Shown: positions 23,194 through 34,746, counted from the first letter of the stretch. The stretch: DNA of 64,000 nt from Adiantum capillus-veneris (GCA_014529385.2 CM043964.1:1836997-1900996), one strand, 5' to 3'. Notes: generated by a model from the sequence alone, not told the origin. Made by a program: numbers and translations.

Positions 23194-23865
23194 TGGGAGA
23201 AAAGGGGGAGACCAGTTCCTTAAAACATTCTACCTTGCTCACAGACATCACCATCAACCTGTCAACCTCTTTTCCCAATTTCCAAGCACACACACACTTA
23301 GACTATGACACACACACACACACAAAGCATGGAAATGGACATAGACAAAACTGTAAGAGTGTGTAAGAGAATTGTAAGAGATAATGACTTGATTAGAGAG
23401 TACACAGGAAATTAAGCATAGCATAAGAGTGTAAAGAAGAGAATTTGCAAGAGAAAGGCCTAAATCTAGCCCCAAAATCCATGGCAGCTGTCTTGTACAG
23501 TTGGTATTTAATATACTATTTTGAGTTTAAGGTGCCAAAAATTGAGGCCCCTCTTTTTACAACCACTTTACTTTTGCAAATGAGTGAAGCTCATTAGTTC
23601 TTGCATGACCCATAAGGGGAGTTCCCACTACAACTATTTACAGAGCCATAGTGGCTTATTTAAATGATGTTCTAAGATACTTTGCAAATATAAAATGGCC
23701 AAGAGTAATTGCCGTCACCTCTTCATCAACTCCCCGAATTCCACTCTACAAAATCATCATCAACTCAATTAGTAAAATAAATAGACAGCACATAATTAAC
23801 CATTACGCCCAGCTATCCCAATTGCAGCTAACCACTACAACAGGAGGGTGCCCAGTCTTGTAACA
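23194..23865 (-). repeat. Chromovirus 3' LTR
   Basis: 672 bp in + orientation from TGGGAGAAAAGG to GTAACA, with about two dozen substitutions plus CA-repeat length differences from 29847-30532. Confidence 0.85.
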
Positions 23866-23880
23866 TCCCTCCCACCAGGG
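23866..23880 (-). promoter_or_regulatory. Chromovirus polypurine tract
   Basis: On the minus strand the sequence GGTGGGAGGGA abuts the 3' LTR. Confidence 0.7.
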
Positions 23881-26800
23881 ATAGCAACTGTCCGCAGTTG
23901 CTCAATAGAGAAATCAATTGAACCGTGAGTGATGGAAAGTGTGGAGAAGGTCGGGAAGTTGCGAAAAAACTTTATAGGCATCCATTTGGCATCCTCTCTA
24001 GGGTGGCCCTTGAAAGTCAAAAGGTAACGGTTATAAACCATTCCAGTGCGTGAAGTGGTGGTCTCATGGTCAACTATTTTATCAGGGATGAGTTGCTCTT
24101 CTTGGTCTACAAGTGAAGGTGGGTCTTCATAAATATGGTGTGTAGGTAGGGGTCCTCAGAATGGGCATAAAAGACTAATGTGAAAGGCATTGTGAATGTG
24201 CCAATGTGCAGGTAGTTCTAAACAAAAAGAAACATCATTAATGACAGCTGAAAGTTTGAAAGGTCCATAAAAACAAGGAGCAAGCTTAACAAAGACATTA
24301 GTATCAACGGTTTTGATCCCGCGTTTTTCGATGCGAAGTAAAACATGATCACCTTCTTTGAATTGGTGTGCCTTGCGGTGCTTTTTAACATGCTTGGTGT
24401 AAAGTTCTTGTGAGTGTTTAATGGCAGAATGCACACTTGCATAAATATCATGAAAGTCAGTAGTGAAATCATCAGCGGCGGCAGGCACAACATTAGAAAG
24501 ACGTGAAGCACGAGTAGGGAGTGAGTGACCATAGACAATTTCAAATGGAGACTTACCCATGGCAGTGTGAGTGGTATTGTTGTAGGCAAATTGCAAAATA
24601 TGAAGGTAATCATCCCATTTCTTAGGTTGAGAAGAAACATAAGCCTTTAACAAGTCAATAATAGTGCGGTTGGTGACTTCGGTTTGACCATTAGATTCAG
24701 GATGAAATGCAAAAGTGAAGTCAAGTGTAGTGCCAAGATTTTCAAACATAGTAGTCCAAAAAGCACTACAAAATTTTGAGTCTCGATCAGAAATAATCAC
24801 TTTAGGCAAACCATGATGTGGGAAAACAGTCTTAAGAAACAAAAGTGCAGCTTGATGTGTTGTGAGTGTTTTCTTACACGGAACAAAATACACTTGTTTA
24901 GAGAAACAATCAATAATAGTCCATATCATGTCATGTTTGTGCGTTGTGAGTGGAAAACCAGTAACAAAATCCATTGAAATATGTTCCCAAGGTCTTTCAA
25001 GAATGGGGAGAGGGTGTAAAAGTCTCAATTTTTTACCTGTATAGCTGCTTTGATTTTTTGACAAATCAAACAACTTGAAACATACTGTTTAACATCCATT
25101 CTCATAGTAGGCCAATAGAAATCACGAGATAAATTTTGAAAAGTTGCAGCAAATCCTCTATGTCCAGCATAAGGTGGTTTGTGCAATTCTTCAATAATTA
25201 ATGTACGGAAAGGTTGAGTCACACACAATTTTTGTTTGAAATAAAGGAAGTTTTTGTGTATTCGAGAAATGTGTGTACTGAATTATCAAGCATGTGCAAC
25301 CATGTCGTTTTGAAATCATCATCATGTGCATAAGTGTCAGGCATAGTGTCAAATGAAGTTCTCGTAATGGTTGATAGATGATTAAGTGAGGGTCTTCTAG
25401 TCAATGCATCAGCTACAACGTTTTCTTTACCAGGTTGGTATTGAATGTTGGGCTGAAAACTTTGAATAAAAGCGGCCCACTTAATATGTCTATCATCTAT
25501 TAAGGGCTGAGAAAGTAAACATTTGATACTTTGTTGATCAGTTTTACTGATCAAGTCAGTACCCATTACATAGTGTTTTCAAATTTTCAATGCATGTACC
25601 ACATGCAGCAGTCAACTCTTTATCATAAGTACTGAACTTTGTTTCAGACGGTTTGAATTTACAACTTTCGAAAGCAATTGGATGGTTATCTTGCATGAGG
25701 AATGCACCGATACCTTTTCCACTAGCATCCGTGACTACCACAAAGAATGGTCTTTCAAAATCAGGCAAATGCAATACAGGTGCATTAGTCAAAGCATGTT
25801 TAAGTACATTAAATGAGCTTTCTTGCAAAGCAGTCCATTCATAAGGCGTGTTTTTCTTCAACAAGAGAGTCAAATACTGTGCTTTGTAAGCAAAATTACG
25901 AACAAATTTCCTGTAATAGCTACAAATACCAATAAAAGATCGTAGTTCATGCAAGTTTTTGGGTCTAGGCCATGATTGAATGGCTTCAATTTTCTTTGGA
26001 TCAGCATGTATTCCTACCCGATACAATGTGTCCTAAATATTCAATTTCAGATTAGAAAAATAAACTCTTATTAGGATTCAAATACAAGTGATTTTGTGCA
26101 AGCAGATCAAATACACGTGTTAAATGTTGCCTATGCTCTTCTTCAGATTTACTGAATACCAAAATGTCATCAAAAAATACAATTACAAAATCTTGATGGT
26201 CAATGAAAATTCGATTCATCATGCGTGTGAATGTAGCTGGTGCAAACCAAATGGCATGACAAGAAATTCATAGTGTCCAGTTTGTGTTCTGAAAGCAGTT
26301 TTGTAGACACCATGTTCAAACATTATGACTTGGTGATACCCTGATTTAAGGTCAATTTTGCTAAAGATGTGTGTCCCTTTTAGTTTGTCAAGTAGATCAT
26401 CCACTCTAGGAATAGGAAACCTATTCTTAATGGTGATCTTGTTTAAATCCCTGTAGTCGATACACATACGAAAGGTTCCATTTTTCTTCTTGACAAGAAG
26501 TACTGGAGCTCCGTATGGTGAACTACTAGGTCGGATTAGGCATCAGTCAAGTAAATCAATGATTTGAATTTGTGTTTCCCTGTGTGCGGTAGGATTTACA
26601 CGATAAGGTGCTCTACAAGGAGGTTCACTATCCGGTATGATGTCAATTTTATGGTCTTCTGGGTGTGATGGTGGAATTCCAGGTGGCAGATCATGCATGA
26701 AAAAATCTTTAAATTGTGAGAGAAATTCATCGTGGGTGGAGTTACGTGAAGTTTCCGTTTCAGTGGAAATTTGATTTACCAACACTAGATATGTTTTCCC
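23881..26800 (-). pseudogene. Chromovirus pol: RT, RNase H, integrase, chromodomain
   Basis: On the minus strand: RT with [39 protein letters not shown] and FFDDILVFS (FDD instead of the usual YxDD start). RNase H has VTDASGKGIGAFLMQ, DKELTA and ADALTRRP. The integrase has an H2C2 finger (HRGF...CLICQKIK), core SMDFVTGFP and ISDRDSKF, and the glutamate in SNGQTE. After a TGA near 24164 the same frame continues to a chromodomain-like VYNRYLLTFKGHP. Breaks: TGA 26543; a frameshift with loss of a few bases just after MPFGL (about 26240); TAA and a shift near 26040; shifts near 25570, 25225 and 25070. The chromodomain places it among chromoviruses, which use it to target chromatin. Confidence 0.85.
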
Positions 26801-28405
26801 CTATTTTCGTATTGCTCGTTTGGCTTGAGTGTGAGAGAGGAGTGGAAATTTTTTATGTGCCAGTGGTACTTGGATGGAGAATTTTTTATTATTATGAGTG
26901 AGAGACATTGTATGTGTTTTATAATTAATCAACGGGTCAAATTCATGACGAAATGGAATTCCCAAAATCATATCAAGACCATGCAATGGTGCTACCAAAA
27001 ATGTATGTGCTTGAGTGAACTCACCAATGCAAACTTCAACAGTGACTTGAGTTTTACAATTAAAACGTTGATTATTAAAAACAGTTTTGACCTTGTGAGG
27101 TGATGAGATTTCAGAGAGTGATAGTTGTTGTGCCAATCGTGTGGAAATGAAATCATGGCTACTACCATCATCTAATAGAACGGTGACATTTTCACCCTTA
27201 GCAGTGCCTTGCACTTTAAACAAAGTGTGAGGAGATATAGGAGTACCTGAGGATGGGTTGTCATCGTTATCATAACCAGGATCGTATCCCTCACCGTAGT
27301 CAACTCCCACTTCATTGTTGTCGGGTATAGCATCTTCGATGAGGTTAAGAGTAGCTACGTTGGGGCAGTTGTTGTTGAAGGGTTTCTGATTTGAATTCCT
27401 GTTGACTCCATTTGAATGGCCATTGGATTGACCATTGCCCTTAGCATGACCATTTGGGCACTTATCTGCATAGTGACCATACTCAAAGCATTTAAAAGAC
27501 TTCACCTTTTTGTTACCATTAGAATTTGGAGGAGGACGCTGGTTGAAAGAATTTTTGTTGCCTCGTTGCTGGGTGTTGTTGTTGTTGTTGCTCGTATGAG
27601 GTTGAGCAGTTGTAGGAGAATTGTCGAATCTACGTCTTTTGAAAAAAGTACGGCTTTGGTGTTTGTTTCTATCAAAGTTAGTAGAGAAAGGAGGTCTCTT
27701 GTTGCGGTTAGTGTTAGCAGGTTGATCAGTGTGAGAGGAATGTCCACCTTTCTTCTTTTCTACGTTGAGAGCCAAATTAATAGCCTTTGACAGAGAATCT
27801 AGTTCGAACATATCTACCTCAGTACTAATTTGTAGTGTCAAGCTTGATATGTACTTTTGCTTCAATTTCCTGCGACTAACATGTTCAATGGCTTGCAATT
27901 GAATTAAACAATTCCAAAAACGGTTGGTGTAACCCTATACATCTTCATTTCTACCCTGTCGGATTAAATCCCACTAACGTCGTGATTTAGCTTTGTATTG
28001 TGTGGGTAAAAATTGGGGTAAAATCACTTTTTTAAATGCATGACAGGTGCGTGGTCTTCTTCCATGTTGTTTGGTGGTGTTCCACCACAATGCAGCACTG
28101 CTAGTGAGATGATTTGATGCACATTTTACCATTTCACGCTCGGGAAAGTCTTCATCATGAAAATAGTCATCTAGTTGACTAACCCATGCTATAACCGTGC
28201 TAGCATCTTTAGTGCCATCAAAATCCTTGAAAGTGAAGGCTTTTCTGCTAATTTTGTTTTTCTTGGGTGTCGGTGCAGATTCGGTACGTGCAAAATGCAA
28301 TAATTTATCTTCAAGTTCTTGCCTTCGCATGCATTCATATGTGAGGGACTGTTGTAGATTTTGAAGTTGTTCCACAATCGCGGGTGCCTGAGGAAGATGT
28401 GCCAT
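26801..28405 (-). pseudogene. Chromovirus gag and protease
   Basis: One frame from ATG at 28405, with TAG at 27974-27976 and 27935-27937 and a TAG at 26801-26803 before the RT linker. The N-terminal half is a capsid-like region (VIAWVSQLDDYFHDE, ASNHLTSSAALWW). A CCHC-like knuckle CFEYGHYADKC follows, in which the second cysteine is tyrosine-shifted from the usual CxxC. The protease motif reads VLLDDGSSHDFIS, with DDG where DTG/DSG is usual. The flank is Asn/Arg-rich. It is not functional as it stands. Confidence 0.8.
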
Positions 28406-29829
28406 GATTGCGTGCTTTTTTTTTTCTTCTCGTTTTTTTTTTGATAGATAATAATGTTTAAAAGGGCTATTTGATGATATTTACAAATGCATTATGCGGA
28501 ATAAACAAAAGATAGTAAAATAAATAGCAAAAATGAAATGTACTTAGCTTAAAAATCGCGTTGGCGTCCAGTCCAGAATGGCGATGCGCCAGAAAATTGC
28601 CGAAAAAAGTAGACGGTCGGACGGCCGGTCTGCGAGTAGGTTGAGTCCGCGGCGTCCAGTCTCCCGTATCCCCAAAGCAGATAGCAGTGGCGGTCGGAAG
28701 AGAATTCCGCAAATTATATTGGTAATTGACAATTCGTTGATTTTTTTTTTTAATTAATACGACGATGACATGATCCTTGGTAGGTGTGGCTCAAGCTTGT
28801 TAATCGGTTTCAAATAGGGATCGATGACGTCGAGGAAAAAAAAAATCTGCCAATGCCAGCCAATTGATGGGATAAGAGGCAAATTGATACCTTTTTAAGT
28901 TTCGTGGAGACTTAGACCTGCAGTCGGCAATTGAAAGAGGGTGACCAGAGTTGTCGAGGGCCAAGGTTACAGAGAAAAGGAGTGGGCGAGTAGGCTCTTA
29001 ACAAAAGTAGGCTTTTAAGCTTCAAAAGGAAAAGGGTATTTTAAGCTTCAAGAATATAGACGACCAAATTCAAAGGCTCAAAAAGAAGTTGAAGCTAACT
29101 TTACTTTATGCTAACTTTTATGCATGACAAAAACAAAAACACTGGCAGCGTGCAGTTTTGGAGAGTTCACAGTGCCATTGGAATTGAGGTGATGGCAATC
29201 TTGAGAGTTTGAAATTGGTCTTGAAGCAGTAGACAAAAATGATCAGCAATGTATGGCGCTCCCTTTGATGCAATTCATATTGAATTTGAAGCAAGTTGAT
29301 TATGAAGCTTAGTGTGTGTGTAACTAGAGGTTCCCACCGTGAATTGCCGACAAGGTCAATGAGCTCTATTTTTTTGTATTGATCACGCTCTGATCCATTA
29401 TGAGGTTGTTGGAGAGGGTCGAACTTCACAAGCCTCGAGAATTTTCCTCAAAACTTCGAAGCCTTTGAATCGAATCTCATCGATTAATCCAATTAAGTGC
29501 TGTTGCTAATTCCAATTGAAATCTTTCGTTGCTTTTCCTATGCCAAAATTGACCTTCTCGGCCTCGTACGAATCCGCTACTTCTTATCTTCTTGGCCGAT
29601 AATTTGCCAATTCCCGATAAAATTTAACCGGTGCTTGAAATTAAGAGATGCACATACCGATTCTGTTGCCGATGATCGACAATTTGTTGAATAATTTTCC
29701 GCTTAAGCTTCCCAATAACGACCAAGTAGATTTGACTTGCAAATTCGATTTTTTGCAGAATCGGGTGTGTCGAATCGAGAAGTTCCCTCCTTGAAATTGA
29801 AATCTAATGCCGATTCAATCGAACCTGTT
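28406..29829 (-). other. Chromovirus 5' leader, no gene
   Basis: About 1.4 kb between the primer-binding site and gag. No frame above 103 codons and no recognisable motif. It contains T/A homopolymer runs at about 28420-28442 and 28738-28750. Confidence 0.6.
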
Positions 29830-29842
29830 GGCTCTGATACCA
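29830..29842 (-). promoter_or_regulatory. Chromovirus primer-binding site, tRNA-iMet
   Basis: GGCTCTGATACCA on the plus strand is the reverse complement of TGGTATCAGAGCC. It lies 4 bp from the 5' LTR. Confidence 0.9.
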
Positions 29843-29846
29843 CTTT

Positions 29847-30532
29847 TGGGAGAAAAGGGGGAGACCGGTTGCTTAAAACATTCTACCTTTCTCACAGACA
29901 TCACCATCAACCTGTCAACCTCTTTTCCCAATTTCCAAGCACACACACACACACCTAGACTATGACACACACACACACACACACACACACAAATAATGGA
30001 AATGGACATAGACAAAACTGTAAGAGTGTGTAAGAGAATTGTAAGAGATAATGACTTGATTAGAGAGTACACAGGAAATTAAGCATAGCATAAGAGTGTA
30101 GAGAAGAGAATCTGCAAGAGAAAGGCCTAAATCTAGCCCCAAACTCCACAGTACCTCTCTTGTGGAGTTGGTATTTAATATATTATTTTGAGTTTAAGGT
30201 GCCAAAAATTGAGGCGCCTCTTTTTACAACCAATTTACTTTTGCAAATGAGTGAAGCTCATTAGTTCTTGCATGACCTATAAGGGGAGTTCCCACTACAA
30301 CTATTTACAGAGCCATAGTGGCTTATTGAAATGATGTTCTAAGATACTGTGCAAATATAAAATGGCCAAGAGTAATTGCCGTCACCTCTTCATCAACTCC
30401 CCGCATTCCACTCTACAAAATCATCATCAACTCAATTAGTAAAATAAATAGACAGCACATAATTAACCATTACGCCCAGCTATCCCAATTGCAGCTAACC
30501 ACTACAACAGGAGGGTGCCCAGTCTCGTAACA
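29847..30532 (-). repeat. Chromovirus 5' LTR
   Basis: 686 bp from TGGGAGAAAAGG to GTAACA in plus orientation. It contains two (CA)n tracts that differ in length from the other LTR. Confidence 0.85.
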
Positions 30533-30537
30533 GTTGT

Positions 30538-30908
30538 TTCCACAGTTGAGTTCTGTCTCTGACAAAGCCTCCTGCATAAACAGACAAAACCATGCATTGG
30601 AGAGGGAACTCTACAGCTAACCCCACCCAGTAGGTTCCTTTGCCATATTTAGATGGATTCACCTTCCATGTTTGGGGTATGCCGATAGCAGTACCGCCCA
30701 ATCTCTTTTCATGTGGGGAGCAGTGCCAGAGGTTCTCTTTAGAGATAACAGAAAGCCTTTGGGAGATCTCATCTCCAAGAGGTTTTATCTCTTGTAGTCC
30801 AATGATATCAACAGGAAAATCATTGATCCAGACCCTTATTTTCTTTGCTTTGAGAGGGTTTGAAAGACCCTTGATATTCCAAGAAACTACTTTCATCAAG
30901 GAGTGCAT
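30538..30908 (-). pseudogene. LINE-A ORF2, N-terminal endonuclease half
   Basis: Starts MHSLMKVVSWNIKGLSNPLK, a classic APE-type endonuclease start (WNIKG). It has the catalytic glutamate in IIGLQEIKPLGD and continues to the insertion point of the gypsy element. The remainder lies at 23188 and below. The role is target-DNA nicking. No stop within this part. Confidence 0.85.
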
Positions 30909-31021
30909 CTATCCTTGCGATTTTTGACTGGGATTGAGGAGAGGCTTGTGACATTGACGTGTGCCCCTCTTGTTGTCCTTCTGAACTTCCATTGGGGCTG
31001 GCCCTACCTCAACGTTGACCT

Positions 31022-32457
31022 CTAGCTTGAGGCTACGTTTTCTTTGTTCGGGTCATTGCCTGTAGTCGCCTTGTTTTGGCTTGCTGCTACCGAATGGTCC
31101 ACCTGGTTCACTTGCCTTTTCAATCTTGTGTCAGCATCTTCTTCTTCCTCTGAGTCTGGTTCAATGGACTTTGCCACATCAAATTCCTCCCACTCTGGTA
31201 ATGCAGTTAGAAGGGCGAATCTATTGGGACCCCTTGTTTTGCCCTTATCCATCTGAGTTTTGTGGGCCATTACTTTCTCTGGCTTGGGGGTTGCGGTGGG
31301 GAGACACTAGGCAGAGATGAATGCGAGCTGCTTTTGTTCGGGGTAGTGTTAGGAGGGGCTTGGTCTGGTTTAGGGTTTTTCTTTGGGCATCCCCTAACGA
31401 AGTTCCCCTTCGTTCCGCAGTGGAAACAAGCATTCGGTAGGTATTTGTAGCTTATGGGTTGTTAGAAACACTCTCCGTCATCTAATGCAATAAGCATAGA
31501 TTGGGGGAGCTCAACTGAAATGTCCATATCAATGAGAGCCTATGGGCTCCATGCAGAGATGTAATCCCCTCTAGATCTACCTCCTAGTACTTTGCCTAAC
31601 TGCACTCCTATGACTCTGAGGTGATTGTGATAGTGAAGGGGGAGGTTTGGCAACTCCACCCAAACAGGGAAGTGATTGAGGGCATCACTCTCCACTTTAT
31701 AATCCTTGTTCCATTTGAACAAGCAAAGGGGGGTCGCTCGGAACAGTCATTGCCCAATGCTTAGCACTCGGAATGCCATATTTGCAATTTTGAACACGAA
31801 GACGTATTGGTTTCTGGGTAACGCTTGTATAGTCTCAACTTCATCCTCTATTGCCCCCCACTGGTTTCAAATCCACCCGCGTAGCACGTCTGCTGGTGGG
31901 CGAGGGCCGGCGAGGAGCCCTATCAGGGCCCTGTTTTCCAAATCACTCTGGGTTTTTCTAACATGAATAGCAGGCAAAATAACATAGGGCTTACCGGTTC
32001 CATGCGGTTGATTGCCTCCTACAGCAGTCTTGCCGCTTCCTCCCTGTTGAATGCCGTGGGCAAAGCCATGGGTGGCTGGAGAGGTAGGGCCCTTAGCAGG
32101 ATCCGTAGGTCCACTTGCATGCTGAGAGTGATCCGCAGGTCCACTTGCATGATGAGGGTGAGCTGATTGCTGAGAGAAGAAGCAGAAATCATGGCAAAGG
32201 ATCCTCGCAGCTTGAAGCTTTTCTGCACTCCCAAGCAGAAGACTATGGTGATCGATGCCGTTGAGCAGTGCTACAGCTAGGGGGTTGTGAGGGGAGAATG
32301 AACTCGGGTCAAAGTCATTGAGTCCACCGCCATGCAGGAGAGGGCAGTTATTTTGCACAAGCGCTTGATGGGGGCATGCGCCAGTAGCCCAGATATTGGG
32401 CGGTCTCGCGCCAAAGCTTTGATGTGGTGAGATGATGGGAGATGTCATCTCTTGCAT
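31022..32457 (-). pseudogene. LINE-A ORF1 (gag-like, DUF4283-type with zinc knuckle)
   Basis: From ATG at 32457 one frame runs through a Pro/His/Gly-rich N terminus and a region typical of plant LINE ORF1 (FPVWVELPNLPLHYHN). It then reaches a knuckle CFHCGTKGNFVRGC near 31430-31390, in which asparagine stands where the CCHC histidine is expected. TGA at 31867 and near 31755, TAG at 31540 and a TAA near 31463 interrupt it. A shift near 31275 leads to the acidic C terminus (31270-31022). Known role: RNA-binding partner of ORF2. Confidence 0.75.
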
Positions 32458-32535
32458 GGAGCTTGAGGGGAGCCGCCACCGAGATAGAGGCTAGAGCCTG
32501 GCTAGGGTTCCATCGCTAGAATCTGATTAAAGCCT

Positions 32536-32545
32536 AGGAACAAAA
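32536..32545. repeat. Target-site duplication of LINE-A (right)
   Basis: AGGAACAAAA, matching 19492-19501. Confidence 0.8.
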
Positions 32546-32661
32546 GTTTTAAGTTGTGCTTGTTGCGTCCAGTTGTCTTTTTTTATTAGACTCGCAACGA
32601 AACAGAGAGGGTGGTATTGGTGCCTGTAGGTCAGCATGAAAGAACCAACCATATGGGTGGA

Positions 32662-32850
32662 TCACAAGCACTCCCCACAAGCAACAAAAGATCCTAAAGC
32701 ATAGATTGTGTTGTCTTCATCCTTGATATGGGGCCTTCGAAATAATGTGAATCTTCTTCCTTCGTTGATTTCTGCAATCATCATTCTGACAAATTCACTC
32801 TGGACCTGATCCTCTTCACACTCAGTCTCAACATCACATTCCCTCTGCAG
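32662..32850 (-). CDS. Probable last exon of an unknown gene
   Basis: After TGACCTGCAG (good acceptor) the minus frame reads 63 codons to TGA: acidic, then MMIAEINEGRRFTLFRRPHI. The frame matches in phase the donor at the end of the coiled-coil exon near 33855. No known domain. The intron between them would hold the GTACCAAA-rich stretch. Confidence 0.4.
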   Translation of the reverse strand: MQRECDVETECEEDQVQSEFVRMMIAEINEGRRFTLFRRPHIKDEDNTIYALGSFVACGECL

Positions 32851-32879
32851 GTCACATATGGAAATGTCATGACAGTGAA

Positions 32880-33845
32880 TATTAACAAAGTAATGTCCTA
32901 GAGAAAAGTAAACAGTAGCAAATGTAAATGTCAGAACAGTTACTAGTACTAAATAGCACACAGTAGCAAATGTAACAAATAGTAAACTGTACCAAATGTT
33001 CAGAGTACCTAAAGGACCAACTAGTACCAAAGAACAATAATCTAATAAGCACTGAATAGTACCAAATAGAAAACGGTAACCAATATGGTAAGTAGAAAAA
33101 ATAGCAAGAAATACCTAAAGTACCTGCTAAGTATATCATGCTCCTACTAGAGCACAATAGTCTAGTACACAATAAATAGTACCAAATGTTAAGTACCAAA
33201 CAATAAATAGTACCAAAAAATCAATATGATAAGTTTCAAACAATAAGACGACCAGCGAAACAATAAATAGTACGAAAAAATCAATATGAAAATTTCCAAA
33301 TAATAAAACGACCAGATGCTAAGTACCCAAAGCACGACACTAAAAATCTAAAGTACCAAAAAGTACAAAAGGAGGTCTCCAAAGTTCCCAAAAATATTGA
33401 AGTACCAAAAGTAAAGTACCTCAGGTCAAATCATGGTACTTAAAAGTATCCATAAATATCGAACTTTTCAAGAAGTATCAAATGAAAGTACTCGTGGTCA
33501 TACCAAGGTACTTAAAAGCACCTAATATGAACATCTCCATACACAAATATAAATATTATGTTCCAACAGAAGTACCAAAAGCTCTTACAAGATGTACCAA
33601 ATGTCCATAAGAAATATTCAAGATGTACCAAAGGACACTTGTAGAACTAGCTATATACCAAAAGTACCAAAACAGTTCAAATAGTACCCAAGTTTTTTCA
33701 TGACATTGTACAAGAAGTATGAAATGTAAATCAAGACAAGTAGCAAAAGTTCCTATCAAGCATATGGCACTACATATAGTTGCATACAGCTACATGCAAG
33801 AATATGGGACTACATACAAGAACAATTAGAAAAAAATACCATATG
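32880..33845. repeat. GTACCAAA-rich low-complexity region
   Basis: About 950 bp in which GTACCAAA, AGTACC and AATAGTACC recur dozens of times at irregular spacing. Part is a clearer repeat (CAATAAATAGTACCAAAAAATCAATATG, with variants, at about 33200-33290). Probably intronic. Confidence 0.75.
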
Positions 33846-34145
33846 TAAAAATACCTATTCAATTTCCATTTGTAGAGCAAGATTCTTCATCTCCGTAGTG
33901 CCTTCGAGTCGATGTAGCATGTGTTTTGATGCATTTATATCAGTTTCCACATATTTTATCTCATCAAAATCACAAGGAACTTGTCGATGTAGTTCATGGA
34001 GGCGTTGCTAGAACAAAAGAATATCCTCCTTAATTTTCTTTGTGACAGCATTCAGGCCCTCAAACCTTAGTAAACTCTCTTTCTTTTGCTGGAGAATTGC
34101 CCTCAGCTCAGATAACCTGTTCAACTTCTGCATAGAGCTTTTCGA
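33845..34145 (-). pseudogene. Coiled-coil exon of the unknown gene, copy 2
   Basis: Same exon as 13007-13298. It is bordered by ATGCAG before AAGTTGAAC (acceptor) and GAACAG before GTATTTTT (donor). A TAG stands at about 34010 where copy 1 has CAG, which would terminate the protein under the standard code. The predicted peptide is a helical, charged coiled coil, so a structural or protein-binding role is likely but not shown. Confidence 0.5.
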
Positions 34146-34291
34146 AACTCTATGAACAATGGCAAATAAAAAATGTAATCTACTGCCACTGTTTCAAATT
34201 GCAAAACTTTGTCCTCTTCAATATTAGAAATATTGTTGGCACCCTGTGTGTACTGCCTCTTCTTGTTGGACCCTAATAGACCAGCATGAAA

Positions 34292-34732
34292 TTATCCACT
34301 AGCCCTCTTCCAATTTTCCACCTTCCTCTCCAATCCTCTAGGTTTACTACTGCACATGCCAAACACACTCTCCCAAAACCTTGCCCATGCAATTTTATGT
34401 CTTGGTGGGTCATTTTTAGCAGCTTGACATTTCTCAAAAGCATAGCACCTAGCAAACTTAGCTATGGTAGTAATGTCCCCACATGATGGGGGGTCCTGGT
34501 ACACCTTATGAAAAAGAAGTTTGCAATCATCAATGAAAGAAGGCTGCAAATGGTGAAGGTAGACCTTTGCATTCTTCTGATACTGATATTGGAAAAAAGT
34601 AAGACATTCATCATCTCGCAGATCATAATCAGATAAGTCCTTATCAACCTTTCCTTCTATACTCAAACCATACTCCTCATGTAATTCTTTTGTAGTATAG
34701 CAGAATTGATTGAGTATTGGGTACTCATCCAT
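34292..34732 (-). CDS. Unknown gene, MDEYP exon, copy 2 (open)
   Basis: ATG at 34732, 146 codons open: MDEYPILNQFCYTTKELHEE, SDYDLRDDECLTFFQYQYQK, FHKVYQDPPSCGD, then WARFWESVFGM and a basic end. A GTGGAA after AGGAAG near 34326 could be a donor in phase with the coiled-coil exon. I recognise no family. An AATAG just before the ATG and E2 ending 20 bp upstream mean that the true start may lie in an exon beyond E2 (see 37640-37884). Copy 1 at 13.6 kb has a premature TGA. Confidence 0.5.
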   Translation of the reverse strand: MDEYPILNQFCYTTKELHEEYGLSIEGKVDKDLSDYDLRDDECLTFFQYQYQKNAKVYLHHLQPSFIDDCKLLFHKVYQDPPSCGDITTIAKFARCYAFEKCQAAKNDPPRHKIAWARFWESVFGMCSSKPRGLERKVENWKRASG

Positions 34733-34746
34733 TCTATTTTTCCCTA

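Larger units (their letters stand above)
23194..30532 (-). mobile_element. Ty3/gypsy chromodomain-type LTR retrotransposon nested in LINE-A
   Basis: Minus-strand order is 5' LTR (right), initiator-Met primer site, long leader, gag with zinc knuckle, protease, RT, RNase H, integrase, chromodomain-like C terminus, polypurine tract and 3' LTR (left). The GTTGT duplication flanks it. It sits inside the endonuclease of LINE-A; removing it with one GTTGT restores a continuous frame there, proving the order of events. It is dead because of several frameshifts and stops. LTR divergence of roughly 3-4 percent by eye is compatible with decay after insertion. Confidence 0.9.
19502..32535 (-). mobile_element. 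LINE-A: L1-like non-LTR retrotransposon, interrupted by a gypsy element
   Basis: Read on the minus strand it has a 5' end near 32535, an ORF1 (32457 to about 31022), an ORF2 with APE endonuclease, RT and a zinc-binding tail, and a poly(A) end seen as T11 at 19503-19513. A 10-bp AGGAACAAAA duplication flanks it. Without the 7.3-kb insert it is about 5.7 kb, a normal size for plant L1. Many stop codons make it inactive. Confidence 0.85.
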
